Positions 1 through 45,694 of a DNA stretch of 64,000 bases are shown here, one piece after another; position 1 is the first letter of the stretch; each line of letters begins with the position of its first letter. Origin of the DNA: Alviniconcha marisindica (taxonomy: Eukaryota; Mollusca; Gastropoda; Provannidae). A program made the translations under genes and the position numbers. Where the stretch lies: assembly GCA_018857735.1 (NCBI GenBank), contig JABMCL010002046.1, positions 526,001 to 590,000 on the forward strand, written 5' to 3'. Below the pieces are notes generated by a model. That model was not told where the DNA came from, made no database searches, and saw nothing but the letters and a program-made list of their open reading frames with translations.

Positions 1-40
<40 letters not shown>

Positions 41-140
41 CACACACACGCACACAAACACACATGTGTGCACACACACACATACATGCACACATACAGA
101 CACACACATACATGCACACATACAGACACACACACAATGG
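1..140. repeat. (CA)n microsatellite with ATACATGCAC variants
   Basis: CA dinucleotides up to 38, then imperfect ACATACAGACACAC units. Confidence 0.95.
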
Positions 141-407
141 CACTGGTGTCTCTTACTCAATTTCAATGTAGCCAATGCAGTGTGGAGAAGTGAGTTCACA
201 TGGAACTTGGAGTTAGAATTTGTTAAACAAGAGAACATTATGGAAGAAATGCCAGTGTGATCTCATTGAAAGACGGGTGCAGAAACTGCATCTGCACTGC
301 CTTGACTTGTGCTAACACAGTAATCTGAATTATGTTGAGATAACGGTGAAGATGTCAACCCTCAGCACTGGAATTTAAAGGGGACCCCAACCAAAGAAGC
401 ATCACAG

Positions 408-643
408 GCCCTATCCATAGGAATGGAAAAACAAAACAACACTTACAGCAGTTTTCCCTATCCATAGGAATGGAAAAACAAAACGACATTTACGGCAGTT
501 TTCTCTATCCATAGGAATGGAAAAACAAAACAACACCTACAGCAGTTTTCCCTAGCAACAGCAATGGAAAAACAAAACAACTCTTACAGCAGTTTTCCCT
601 ATCCATAGGAATGGAAAAATAAAACCACACTTAGAGCAGTTTT
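408..643. repeat. 47-bp minisatellite, five copies
   Basis: Unit: CCTATCCATAGGAATGGAAA, then AACAAAACAACACTTACAGCAGTTTT in variants. No feature seen between it and the next array (644-1122), apart from imperfect TA/CA tracts. Confidence 0.85.
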
Positions 644-1122
644 CCAGTCAATCTGTGGTCTACTCTGTGAAAAATCAAATTTGAAAGTTGTACACACAGC
701 AAGAGTGCTGCCATCTTTTACCAAGTGTGCAAGCTCATGAACATGTCTGGCATGTGTGGCAGCCATGTACATTACCTATTTAAAAAACAAAACAAACAAA
801 AAAACCTTTTTCTGCTCTTCAGTGGTAGAGAAGGAACCAACCTTCATGGGCTCATATGCGAAGCAACAACAACAAGAAGTACCTCTGTTGCACAAATACT
901 AACAGATCAACCGCACAAAGCGTGCACATAATATCTGTATATACATACACACATATTATATACATATATGGAAACATTTGCAAGTTTTCTACAGCTTCTG
1001 GCCAACTTGTGTCTTCATGTGGGGTCACCTTTGGCATATGCAAGCTGCATTTGCTGTACGTCACTGAGCGCCAAAAGCACAAGCTGACAGCTAGACAGGG
1101 CACCAGAAGGGCTGGGTCTGAG

Positions 1123-1437
1123 AGTTAGCCGGGCACATAGTGGACATTCAAGACACAGCTTAGTGACAGTTAGCCGGGCACATAGTGGACATTCAAGACA
1201 GAGCTTAGTGACAGTTAGCCGGGCACATAGCGGACATTCAAGACACAGCTTAGTGACAGTTAGCCGGGCACATAGTGGACATTCAAGACACAGCTTAGTG
1301 ACAGTTAGCCAGGCACATAGTGGACATTCAAGACACAGCTTAGTGACAGTTAGCCGGGCACATAGCGGACATTCAAGACACAGCTTAGTGACAGTTAGCC
1401 GGGCACATAGTGGACATTCAAGACACAGCTTAGAGAA
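1123..1437. repeat. 45-bp minisatellite, seven copies
   Basis: Unit AGTTAGCCGGGCACATAGTG... at a strict 45-bp period, so open frames run through on both strands. The unit is a diverged relative of the 40-bp array that follows. Confidence 0.95.
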
Positions 1438-1552
1438 AAAGTGAACACCAGACACCCTGGTTTGTTCTGTTCACCAGACACCCTGGTTAGCTTTCACATT
1501 TGCATCCCTTGGTTACAGCCAGTCTCCACAGGGCACCAAGAGGGTTGGGTCT

Positions 1553-2250
1553 GAGAATTAGCAGGACACATAGTAGACACTGAAGACACAGTGATAATTA
1601 GCAGGACACATAGTAGACACTGAAGACAGTGAGAATTAGCAGGGCACATAGCAGACACTGAAGACACAGTGAGAATTAGCAGGACAAATAGTAGACACTG
1701 AAGACACAAAGTAGACACTGAAGACACAGTGAGAATTAGCAGGACACATAGTAGACACTGAAGACACAGTGAGAATTAGCAGGACACATAGTAGACACTG
1801 AAGACACAGTGAGAATTAGTAGGGCACATAGCAGACACTGAAGACACAGTGAGAATTAGCAGGGCACATAGCAAACACTGAAGACACAGTGAGAATTAGC
1901 AGGACACATAGTAGACATTGAAGACACAGTGAGAATTAGCAGGACACATAGTAGACACTCAAGACACAGTGAGAATTAGCAGGACACATAGTAGACACTG
2001 AAGACACATCTTTAGCAGGACACATAGCAGACATTGAAGACACATCTCAGTGAGAATTAGCAGGACACATAGTAGACACTGACGACACATCTTTAGCAGG
2101 ACACATAGTTGACAATGAAGACGCATCTTAGTGAGAATTAGCAGGACACATAGCAGACACTGAAGACACATCTTTAGCAGGCACATCTTAGTGAGAGTTA
2201 GCAGGACACACAGTGGCCATTCAAGACACATCTCAGAGGAAAAGTGAACA
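1553..2250. repeat. 40-bp minisatellite with shortened units
   Basis: Unit GAGAATTAGCAGGACACATA + GTAGACACTGAAGACACAGT. Later units are interrupted by TCTTTAGCAGG variants. The last unit returns to the 45-bp type (CAGTGGCCATTCAAGACAC) and the flanks GTGAACACCAGACACCCTG recur on both sides. Confidence 0.93.
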
Positions 2251-2551
2251 CCAGACACCCTGATTAGCTTTCTTCAGCATTCCTTGGCTACAGCCACATT
2301 CAAAGCAGTGTTAAGAACAAAGACCACAGCTGGTTAACTTTCTTCTTCAGGAATCACCTTTTGTGGGACAAATAAAGTGCTACTGAATTAAAATTAAGTT
2401 TATTAATGTTCCCTTAGCTTTGGCCACAGTAAAGGTCATCTCAGGAATAATAATAATGGACTCTTTTGTGTGCTATTTCTCCAGATTGGAGCACATAGCC
2501 CATTACAAAGCGAAGAACCAAAACACAGTAAAAACAGACTCTCATGTGTGT

Positions 2552-2552
<1 letters not shown>

Positions 2553-2592
<40 letters not shown>

Positions 2593-2595
2593 ACA

Positions 2596-2650
<55 letters not shown>

Positions 2651-2673
2651 CGCACTCACACACACACACACAG
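2553..2673. repeat. (CA)n microsatellite
   Basis: About 55 CA units with CCA and CGCA interruptions. 2251-2552 holds no recognisable feature. Confidence 0.95.
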
Positions 2674-2890
2674 AGTCAATAGGACAGCTTGAAGAGGTGA
2701 GATTTCAGATGATTTGTCCCGCAAAGGAACAGAATACCACTAGCTGGCTTTCTTCCTTAATGTTCCAATGGCTTTAACCAGTCTGAAAGCAGGAATAGGT
2801 GCTAGGAGATGGCTGAATTCTAAAAACGAGGAGTCTGGTGCTAGACTGAGCTTCATGTAGGATGACTGCCACAGGAAATACAGGACTTAC

Positions 2891-30720
<27,830 letters not shown>

Positions 30721-30854
30721 GGTGTTTGGACATGCTACTCTGCCATTTTTCACTCCACAATTGATTGTCACACTTGGCTGAAGTCATGGTAATGAAGCCT
30801 GTAGTGAGCACATTGTAGCAGACTGCATTTCCTATATCTCTGGCACTGCTCGAT
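30721..30854 (-). other. DENND2: 5' UTR part of the DENND2 N-terminal exon
   Basis: A good acceptor (pyrimidine-rich, ending ttttcag) lies just upstream on the minus strand, so at least one non-coding first exon must lie further right. The divergent region near 31.9-32.2 kb is the natural candidate. An upstream ATG in another frame is present in this leader. Confidence 0.5.
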
Positions 30855-31229
30855 CTGAAAATAAGGATAAAATTAATTTCTACCAATATATGATTAGTAA
30901 TGTATTATGAGTATTGACTTTCCTCAGATCTATATATTTTGTTTCCATTTTATCCTTCAAAATCTGCCATTCTGCATTCGTCATCACGAATTAATGTGAC
31001 TAAAATATAGTAAAAGTAAAACTCAGGTGAACTACTGATCTCGGACTGATATGGGCATAAAATGTGTGTTCAGTATGAATAACTGAATTAATAACTGAAT
31101 TAATAAGCAACACAGCTCAATAAATAAGAAAAGCACCATTTCATTTATGAGGCTGATTCAGCAAATGGCGTTTGGGGAGCTGGTGGTGCAGTGTAAGATT
31201 AAGAGCACTTCTTGTCAAATAGACTCAAA

Positions 31230-31720
31230 CGCTTTGTTTAAAAGCGTGATCAAGCACGGTGACCACATCGATGGGTGACCATTAAGTGCTAGGATCTGTG
31301 GACTATAATTTATACAGTCTCATCCAATGACTTTTGTCCAGGGGTCCTCAGTTTATACAAATAATACTTTATAGTTAGTATAAAAATCCTGTGTGTACAA
31401 AAAGTATGTATGACAGTATGTATACATTACATGCATACAAACAGATCACATAGACTCATAGTCATAGATTCACATCCTTCTTCTCTTTCTTCATTATACT
31501 GTGGGAATCCCAGCAGTTTGGGCAACATTCCACAACTGGTGGTGAGCATAAAATTAAAACTATATAATTAATAATAAAAGAAAATTGAACAAGACCAAGG
31601 GAGCAGCACAGAAAAGCACTTCCTCTATTCCATGTCACAGTTCTGTGGATTATTGAAAAACCAAAATAACCCAGCATGCACTGAAAAGTGCCAGTGTCTT
31701 CGAAATGTTTAAGTCGGACT
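31230..31720 (+). repeat. 5S-like SINE family copy, interrupted
   Basis: GTGATCAAGCACGGTGACCA, then TCGATGGGTGACCATTAAGT, is the closest match to 5S rRNA here. The 3' block (CATGTCACAGTTCTGTGG, AAAATAACCCAGCATGCACT) lies about 300 bp later. Confidence 0.5.
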
Positions 31721-31919
31721 CAGAAAACTCTAAAGTTGTTCTGGATAACGGAAGAAAAAGAAAGTGAAAACAACAACAAAACGGCCGGTGCAAGCATTGC
31801 AACCCCAAAATGAACACCAATGGAAGTACAACGAGGCTATAAACAGGTGTTACCCTGTCTATTAATCATGTAAAACACTCGTAAAAAGAAAAGAAAAGCC
31901 TCAAATTACCATATTTGTA

Positions 31920-32224
31920 GATCATCCAGAGCTAGACGGTCTTCCGAAATCTGTCACCGCCGCATTTTTACAAATGTTACTTTCCTGTGGTTTTCCCCTA
32001 TTCTAATCCTGCAGTCAACGCAGTGCATTTTGCGTTAGCTTAAGAACATTGTGTAGTACTTCTGCGGGACTGTCCGTTTTCTAAAACCGAAGTAAACACA
32101 GGAAATTATGTGGACTGCACTGTACTCTGAAGGCTGTCAGCTCAGTATCACTGTACAAACTATCAGTTTCTGAACTGCTTCCCTGTTTGGAGTTGTCTCC
32201 CATGCTTCGGCGACATCCGGTGCT
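31920..32224. promoter_or_regulatory. putative divergent promoter between DENND2 and RPL27A
   Basis: This is the only CpG-containing, repeat-poor stretch between the divergent genes. It holds several ACTTCCGG/CCGGAAGT-like and CGCC motifs near 31960 and 32205-32235. The DENND2 first exon is not identified, so the shared promoter is inference. Confidence 0.35.
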
Positions 32225-32259
32225 CCACTACTTCCGGCCTCTTTCACGTTAACACAACC
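32225..32259 (+). promoter_or_regulatory. RPL27A: probable RPL27A transcription start with 5' TOP tract
   Basis: CTCC-rich and CTTCCGGCCTCTTTC-like sequence lies immediately upstream of the start codon. Ribosomal protein mRNAs begin with C followed by pyrimidines, and CTTCCGG is an ETS-type motif common in their promoters. The exact start is inferred. Confidence 0.6.
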
Positions 32260-37665
<5,406 letters not shown>

Positions 37666-37678
37666 AACTCAAGGGAAT

Positions 37679-37684
37679 AGTAAA
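37679..37684 (+). terminator. RPL27A: candidate RPL27A poly(A) signal (AGTAAA)
   Basis: An AGTAAA variant hexamer lies 14 bases after the stop codon and no AATAAA is nearby. Ribosomal protein mRNAs have short 3' UTRs, which fits. Confidence 0.35.
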
Positions 37685-37689
37685 GAGAA

Positions 37690-38930
37690 AAAAATGCATT
37701 CTGATTGCGTGGACTTCTGTGTGTGTGTGCGCGTGTGTGGGGGTGCAAGTGAGCAGTGACTCAACAGCTGAATCACTTCACTACCATTGATGCAAAAAAT
37801 GAAAGTATCTCTGCTGAGAAACCAGAGCTCTCAAAGGTCTTTTTCACGCCTTGCGTAGCTCGGAAGACAGCTTTGTGACTTCATCTACTTCCAGGGTCTT
37901 CTAATCTGTGACATGGTGACTTCATCATAATCAGATCACATTTGACGGGTTCAGTAAACCTGATATGCCTTCACTCGGATGGACAAATTGGCATAGGATT
38001 GAAGATACCAAGATGGCAATCCACACGCAAATGCATGGACAGGCACAAGGAGTTAGTTACCACCCTTTTTAACTGGCAGAGTGGCTCATTCCACGGACTA
38101 ATATATTGGTCTTCACAAACTCATGACTAATTGTGTGAAGAGTTTGCTTTGAATGGGGAAAAACATTGAAGTGGGGAAGGGAATGGTGTAAGAGGGTCTG
38201 AATATTAGCAGAGATACTCTACACCAAAGTAACACAATCCACACTCAAACACAAGGATTGGCATGGAGTTGCCACCCACCCAATGACCGACTGGTTCATT
38301 GTAAAAACCAATGTTCTGGTTCATTCTGTTCCTTTTTGTTTGAAGTATTTTCACATAGGTGATACAGGACTGATCTTACAATTAGCAAGTTTCAGCCCAA
38401 TGTAAAAACAACAACCTCAGCCTGCTAATTTACGGTTGATCATGTGATGAGTGTTTTCTCTGTGTGCTTGCTTTGAGTTAAAAAAAGAGTATAAAACAGA
38501 CTTCTTGCTGGAAATAAATGTGTAAGCTTGGTGATCATGGCGTGACTGGCCACAGAAATATCACCTTGGCTATAATCAGTGATTATGTGACTTCCAGTAT
38601 CCTCCAGCAAATCAATGTTCCTGTGAAACTAACACCTAGAAACATACACCAAGACAACAACAATGCACAAACACTCACAGTTTGGGTTTATTCAACATTT
38701 ATTTACATTTTTTTTTTTTTACAATGTTGGGAGAGACATGATCAGAATATTTGAACGTTAAGTAATACTTGACAAGATATTTACTCTCTAAAGCACAAAA
38801 ACTAGTAAGAATGGATTCTCTCCAGTAGTCAACAAAGAGCATGCATTAATTAAGTAAATTTAAGAACTTAATCACATGCATCTAGAAGATGGGGAAACTG
38901 CTAAGTTGCCCACAAAAAGGCTATTATATG
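37690..38930. other. intergenic, no gene recognised
   Basis: Sequence downstream of RPL27A with a T12 tract at 38709-38720 next to minus-strand AATAAA signals. No coding sequence recognised. Confidence 0.5.
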
Positions 38931-39525
38931 TCTTCCCTGAAAGGAGATGGAACATCTGGACTGCAAATTTGTTACAGTACCAGAAATGACAGTCCTTTGA
39001 CTACTAGCTATATCTATGTCCCCTGAAAGGAGATGCAACATCTGGACTGCAAATTTGTTACAGTACCAGAAATGACAGTCCTTTGCCTACTAGCTATATT
39101 TACCTCCCCTGAAAGGAGATGTAACATCTGGACAGCAAATTTGTTACACTACAGAAATGACAGTCCTTTGACTATTAGCTATATATATCTCCCCTGAAAG
39201 GAGATGTAACATCTGGACAGCAAATTTGTTACACTACAGAAATGACAGTCCTTTGACTATTAGCTATATATATATCTCCCCTGAAAGGAGATGTAACATC
39301 TGGACAGCAAATTTGTTACACTACAGAAATGACAGTCCTTTGACTATTAGCTATATATATATATCTCTCCCCTGAAAGGAGATACAACATCTGGACAGCA
39401 AATTTGTTACACTACAGAAATGACAGTCCTTTGACTATTAGCTATATATATATCTCTCCCCTGAAAGGAGATGTAACATCTGGACAGCAAATTTGTTACA
39501 GTACCAGTCCTTTGACTACTACAGT
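38930..39525. repeat. ~85-bp minisatellite, seven copies
   Basis: Unit CCCCTGAAAGGAGATGTAAC + ATCTGGACAGCAAATTTGTT + ACACTACAGAAATGACAGTC + CTTTGACTATTAGCTATATA. Length varies by the number of TA units. Confidence 0.93.
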
Positions 39526-41110
39526 CAAATAACAGGAATGTGAATGACAGTACACACACAAATGTTGTCAGTTCTGCTGTTGGCTGCTGAGTGACTTTGT
39601 TGTGACTATTATTTGATTCTTTGTTCCTTGCTTTCATGTAGATTGTAATGAGCTAAGTGCTGCAATCAGAGACATGGCACATGAAAGATTTGTATTTGTC
39701 AGTCAATGTACAACCTATTGCTTGAGTGATAGCATTTATTTATCGTTTTTTTTCCTCGAGTTCTGAGCAATACATTATGCAAATGTATTTCAAGCAGATG
39801 GAATTCATTTTAAATCGCTTACACTAAGTTACAGCCAACTGCTTAATCTGTCAGCATTATTGTTGAGCGTAACTTGCATTTGGGGTAGGTTTTGTCTTTC
39901 AAGACATGGTCTCTTTTCACACATAACTTGCCAATATAGCAATGTCCAGTTTTTAAACCATCCTATGTAAATGCAGTTCATTGTTTTCAGTCACGCACAC
40001 ACGCTGCATGCTTTTTTTTAAAAATGCACACAAAAGCTAACCTATCGATTATCAAAGTACAAATAATATCAAAACTACACAGCTGGTACAGCATCACCAA
40101 ACAAATCATCGATCTATTGCACACACTGCTTTGAAATTTCATGGAATCAGAGATCAGAAATGAAGAAAAAAACTGATTTGCAAAACAAATGATCACAGTA
40201 AGAACTAAGTGATTGATGGGCAAAAAGGTCACACAGCAAAAGAATTAATCATGAGTACATTTTCCTGAATACTTCTCTGCAGTATGACAGCAACACCACT
40301 AAAATACTTTTCATGGCTCCTAGCCCCCTACCTCCCACTGCCCTCAATTTACCAAAGGTACATGCTCACTATGTCTCATACTCCAAAACAGCAACAAAAC
40401 TGCATGTTTAAAATACATCAAAACAGAACTGAAAAACAATTTCAACTGCATTACAACTTGTAACAATCATCCTGTCAACTGAGAAAAAAATCAGCTAGTT
40501 TGAAGCCAAAAAAAAGCACACAGAAGTCAATATTGTGGTCGACTTAAAATATGTTAATCAAAACGGTCTAATGTCTGCGCCACAATGTCAAAAACAAAAA
40601 AAGAGAAAAGTGTAGCTCTAACACTGGTTTAACAGCATTTCAATGTAAAATGTAATTTACTCAGTTACTGAAAACCAGCAGCTTATGGCAGTTTTAAATG
40701 ACCGCCTGCAACAACTTGCACACAGCCAGTACAAATTAACTTGGTCAAGTCATCACTTGCATTCTGCACAGAAGCACACAGTTACTACCACTACCAGGAG
40801 TTACCTTTGAATGTCTAAACTTTAACACATTTCTAACCCTTCATCAGCAATTCACCAACACTGTAAAGTAAAAGCAAGATGTCTGCGTGAATGTATTTGA
40901 GTTGAGGTTTAAAAAGAGAAGAAAATGTTAAGAATGACAGCCAGTGGACATAATCAGTGTTGATCCTGCAGGGCTGGGGGGGGGGGGGGGGGGACATGGG
41001 GAAACATACACCCCACATTACCACAATTATACACCAAGACGCACAACAGCAGATTATCACACAGACGAACATGTATATTACTCTTGATCAACATTGATAA
41101 TTAATGTACT
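39526..41110. other. intergenic, no gene recognised
   Basis: AT-rich DNA with a G18 run at 40976-40993. Nothing coding seen on either strand. Confidence 0.5.
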
Positions 41111-41129
41111 TCTTTGTACTGGAGGTCAG

Positions 41130-41475
41130 AGAAAAAGCAACAGATGGTGCCACCACCACACAGAACCACATCCAGATCAATTCACCTTACGCTACTAAAG
41201 ACAAAATGCAGAGTACCTGAAAAATACATTGTCCTAGGAGACAGAACAAAAAGCAACAGATGGGGCCAACTCCACCACACAGATCCACGTCCAGATCAAT
41301 TCACCTTACGCTACTAAAAACAAAATGCAAGGACCTGAAAAATACATTGTCCTAGGAGACAGACAGTAAGCACCAGACGGGGCCAACACTACCACACAGA
41401 TCCACGTCCAGATCAATTCACCTTACACAACTAAAGAAAGTGTGGAGGACCTGAAAAATACATTGTCCTAGGAGA
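41130..41475. repeat. ~112-bp minisatellite, three copies
   Basis: AGCAACAGATGG-GCCA, CACACAGATCCACGTCCAGA, TCAATTCACCTTACGCTACT and CTGAAAAATACATTGTCCTA repeat in order. Confidence 0.9.
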
Positions 41476-41924
41476 GGTTCATTTGAAGAATGGATGCACC
41501 TAGCCTATAAAAGAGATTTTGTTCTCCTGTCTTCTCTAATTAATGTGTATAAGCTGCTTTCGACTGACTGACTTCAGCGCATTGACCAATGAATGGGTCA
41601 TAAATCTGTGAGATCCCGCACCAAGTCTTTTTGCCTCTTTTTCGTTCACTCATCAGACACAGGCCCCAGTAGCACTCACAAATGCTACAATATGCTCCAA
41701 ATCCATACGGTGTTGATGTTGTCTTGCTCATGTGCAAGTGTTAATCTACTAATTTTTCCCTTGCATCTTACACTTCAAAACATTGATGTTAACATCCAGA
41801 CTTCAAGTTCAACAGCAGGGAAAGTTACTGTCAACTGTCTGGAGAGGACCAAGCGATAATGGTGTGACTGAGGACTGGAGAATCAAGACTGGTGCCATAC
41901 ACTGACAAAATCCTGCACTAGGGA

Positions 41925-42045
41925 ATCTTCAATGTGCCACAGCAGTTTATCGCCTATGATGGTGGAACACTTCCTGCAGGACTGTCAGACCCACCAGAAG
42001 CTGAGAGCAGAAACTTGGCCTGCTGACACTCATCGTTTGACAACT
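41925..42045 (+). pseudogene. 3' end of a decayed non-LTR retrotransposon ORF
   Basis: One frame reads SPMMVEHFLQDCQTHQKLRA, then ETWPADT. This resembles the AEHLLQ-CP-H--LR-ETWP block near the C-terminus of mollusc LINE reverse transcriptases, known from general experience. Upstream and downstream are degenerate. Confidence 0.55.
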
Positions 42046-42564
42046 CCATTCTGAAATTTAAACACCCTGTCCACATCTAATATTAGTGATAGCCAGCATA
42101 ATCAAAATTCACATAATAATTGTCTTCAAAGACTGAGTTAACGAGTTTTGGTTTCTCCTTGGGTTTTTTAGGACATCATCAGAGAGAAAAGCATGACCTT
42201 TTCACACAGAATGCATTCCATGAGTCAGACACATCTGGCGTCATTTCAAAACATCTGCTTGAGGGGATCAATGATGATGTGCCTCTTATTTCACACCAAA
42301 GTAAAGGAAATATGGTGATTCATTCCAAGCTCCGTTGAGTTTTGCTCAATTTTTTTTGTTAATATTGGATTAGCATTGCCAGTTACCAAATTATTTTAAG
42401 CAGTCATGAAACACAAGTGATTCATGTACAAAGGATACCAACAGTCTGTATAAAGGGAGAATTTAGTAAAAACTAGCCACACAAAGTGAAGACTTCAAGG
42501 AAGAATAAAGAAGAAATGGTCCAAGACAAATGTCTCCACTAACGTCGGTTCCACTGTACACAAC

Positions 42565-42720
42565 ATGAATTGAGGTTAGTCAGTTAGTAACTGGATGTTA
42601 ATATCCTGTCAACTACTGAGGTTAGTCAGTCAGTAACTGAATGTTAACGTCCTGTCAACTACTGAGGTTAGTCAGTGACTGGATGTTAATGTCCTGCCAA
42701 CTATTGAGGTTAGTCAGATA
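42565..42720. repeat. ~48-bp minisatellite derived from an inverted SINE tail
   Basis: Unit GAGGTTAGTCAGTCAGTAAC + TGAATGTTAACGTCCTGTCA + ACTACT. Its reverse complement contains GTTGACAGGACGTTAAC, the SINE tail seen at 18408 and 59695. Confidence 0.8.
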
Positions 42721-43227
42721 ATGCACAGTAGCAGAATAATCAAAATGGTGATTTTGTCCACTCCTGATGGAAAAAGTTCACACTACATGGATGTTAAAGG
42801 AACTAGCCTTCTCAGATGTTGTATATTGTTGCACAAGGACTTAGTATACAAGCAAGGGGCCCATTCCTATCTAACATAATGCACGGTGGTCACGTACTCA
42901 AAGTACACACCAACTTTCTATTCTACTGAGACTTAAGTTTGATTGTCTCATCCAGTGTCAACAGCTAAACAAACTGATGGGGGAAAAAACAATGATGGTC
43001 CATTGCCATTAACTGAATTTTGTTCTTTTTGTTGTTATTGTACAGCATGCTGTTTACGAAATGAGAGAATACTTGGTAAGATGGAGGCAATCACTAAACA
43101 GCGAGAAAAAAGAACACAGCAAAGACACACACACACACAAGAATGTCAGCTATCAACAATTCATGTGCTCTGAAAAGTATGCATGCAAAAAAGCCACACA
43201 CAAAAACAAGCACCTCACTTTGAACAC

Positions 43228-43233
43228 TTTATT
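43228..43233 (-). terminator. candidate poly(A) signal for a minus-strand transcript
   Basis: AATAAA on the minus strand lies about 2.25 kb past the DNAJC5 stop. A second pair (AAATAAA and AATAAA) lies near 38690-38705. DNAJC5 3' UTRs are long in vertebrates, so either could serve. Confidence 0.25.
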
Positions 43234-44039
43234 GACCTAACTAGTACTATCCAAAACCCAAAAGGCAACCTTGGGGAAACACCGTGGAGTGCATATGGGC
43301 TTTTCCAACCGCACAGATACCATCTTGAACTGAACTGAGACTGCACTACTGGTGAACCCTTGGCTCTAAGCACAACAGACCCAACTGCTCATGCAATCCT
43401 GATTTTTTTTTAACTTTACCAACCCTCACACCTCTAACCCTAAATTTTAAAGAGCTGCAATATGTGTTGTTTTGTATGTTTTTTTTTTTTTTTTTTAAAT
43501 TAATGAAAGATACAGCAGTTTAAGAGTTAATTCAAACAACATCAAGAAGAGATGGTATTAAAGGAACTAGCCCTCTCAAGACTTTGCTATACCCAAGAAC
43601 GTCTTTCTCCAACACTGAGTAACAGGCAGAAAAAATCCCAATGAAAACTTAAAACTGAGGATTGTGTTTCAAAATGTTCCCTTGATTTGATTTTCTGTTC
43701 AGAATTCTCTTGCTCCAGTGACGGTTAGTGGCACTAACTGTAGAAAGCACTGTCATAACTCACAGTCACCCTCACAACTCACCACCGCCTCTCTGATCTT
43801 GCTCCTTGGGGGGCATGAGCAGTTGAGGTCAATATTCAAGCCCGACGTCAAAGAGTCCGTGCGTGAAACTCAGGGATGCTAGGACACTTGCCATTGTTGT
43901 GTGCGGCCAGTCCTGTTATTAACCACGAATGAAACTAAGCACAGAAGTTAAAAATGCAGTCAAGGGAGCATGACAAAACAAAATCCCTAGTACAAAGTTC
44001 TCATTCTTCTTCGGCCAGTTGGCTAAAACTCATTTCGAG

Positions 44040-44201
44040 ATGGCTAGTTCCTTTAAGACACAGGTTGGTGTTATTTCAGTGGTCATTGCTTGCATGTTTT
44101 TGTCATTTTTTTATGGTGCCATGGTACATGTTTCAGCAAAAGCATGGGACGCCTACAGCAGACGAAACTCACATCTGACACGATCATCAAGAGCAAAGGT
44201 A
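44040..44201 (+). CDS. possible small membrane-protein exon, doubtful
   Basis: ATG opens MASSFKTQVGVISVVIACMF, then LSFFYGAMVHV (one predicted membrane span), then a basic tail to AAG, where a donor-like GTAACA follows; otherwise it stops shortly after. I recognise no family. The first codons overlap an inverted copy of the dispersed AAAGGAACTAGCC motif, which argues for a repeat origin. Confidence 0.2.
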
Positions 44202-44829
44202 ACAGTCTGAGACAAGGCAACGCATGTATGAGCAATATCAGGAAGTAATAGGAATACTCAATGATGTATCCCCACGAGAAGCTGACATGCTGGATTTCTT
44301 GCCACTTGAACAAAATGGATAACCAATTCACGGTATAAATTTTACACCACTGACAACGTTCCGAAAGTTCCACAGGGTTCAAAGTGCAGCAAGCCAACAG
44401 TCAACAAAGTGCAAGCTCCGATGGCAACAACTACTCTTGAACTCTGCGTCACTACATAAGCACGCAGTTGCAACGCTTCATAACCAAAACAACTAACATT
44501 TTTGACAGGTGAATGGATCGGTTCCCACAAAATCAGGGGTTGGGGGGAGACAGCTGTAACAAGAACCCACCTCCCTGCGTACACAAATCTGATTACAAGA
44601 GGTGTGAAGCCACCAACAGGGGTTAAAGATAGTTGACACACACATCAGTTTTGTGACCAGTTCATCACTGTAAGGAACTAGCTAATCTGCTAATACTATT
44701 TTTACTTCTAGTTGTTGCTTTTTCTTCTGTATATATATACACTCTACTGTCCAAGCTGGAAATTTTAAAAGAGGTGTGAGTTCTTTGGTACAGGCCTGCA
44801 GCACTTGGTTTGTTACCTCACTTGTTCGT

Positions 44830-44965
44830 CTCATCCGAGGGACGCGTTGCTGAGTCTAACACCCTCACTGAGGGGTGGCTGCTGCCCAGCAAGGACCGAA
44901 CCTGCAACCTCTCAATTCGCAATCACGCCCCATCACCAATCGGCTGCCGTACCTTCTTTATTATC
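44830..44965 (-). repeat. tRNA-derived SINE fragment, antisense
   Basis: Reverse complement has GGTTGCAGGTTCGGTCCTTG (B box) downstream of GGTGATGGGGCGTGATTGCG. Confidence 0.45.
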
Positions 44966-45484
44966 ATTAATCTCTTATCCCTTCACATTCAATGCTACCA
45001 TACGCATCACTGGAGCTTCCAAATAATCTGGGTACAGAGCTTGCAGGCCTCAAGTGGCAACGTATCTGTTACAGCCTTCTCTAAACTTGTGTTCCTTACA
45101 CTGTCATTTTTTGCATGTGCTTAAGCAATGCAAATTACATTTACTGACTTCACGTTAATGTTATCCGGCTGCATGTTTGTTGTTTCTAGTCTTGCGAATC
45201 AAAAGCGCAAAAATTGTTCAGAAGTCTAATTACATGAATCAAATGCAAATACTACAGACTACAGATTCTCCAACTGGATCAATAGTAACTGAAAAACACA
45301 CACACACATGCACACGATGAAGTGGCTTGCAGAACACGTGTGGACAACAGCTTAGAGCTTTCATGTTGTCACCATCAATATGAAACTTGAAGGAAAAGAA
45401 AAGTACTTGGAGAGCAACATATATACTCAAAATCATGACAGTGAATTTGTTCAGCCCCAGTCACCACTACACTACTCCAGTTTA

Positions 45485-45694
45485 CTAGCTTTCATCAGCA
45501 GGTGGCAAGGTTCCGTCACCATCGGCTCCGTATCTGGCTTTGGGGTCTGTTTTCAAGGTTGTCGTTTCATCAGCGTTTTCCTCAGTGGCAGGCTCTGTGC
45601 TTGGCATGGGGATGGGTCCTGAGGACGCTGCTGGTTGCGTCTGAATGGGGGAGCCACCAGGCGTGGACCCGTCCTCCTCCTGTAGCAAATGTAT
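45485..45694 (-). CDS. DNAJC5: DNAJC5 last exon, C-terminal tail
   Basis: It reads [14 protein letters not shown]...TLPPADES and then TAG. The tail is rich in Pro, Thr and Glu, as in CSP C-termini, which vary between species. Two acceptors are in phase: gactcttgaccag at 45695 (used here) and tttgctacag at 45680; the second gives a start at EEDGS. Confidence 0.85.
   Translation of the reverse strand: MHLLQEEDGSTPGGSPIQTQPAASSGPIPMPSTEPATEENADETTTLKTDPKARYGADGDGTLPPADES

Noticed and set aside
1015..1455. Repeat protein with LCLECPLCARLTVTK units
   Set aside because: Pure 45-bp minisatellite open in both strands; no start context, domain or codon bias.
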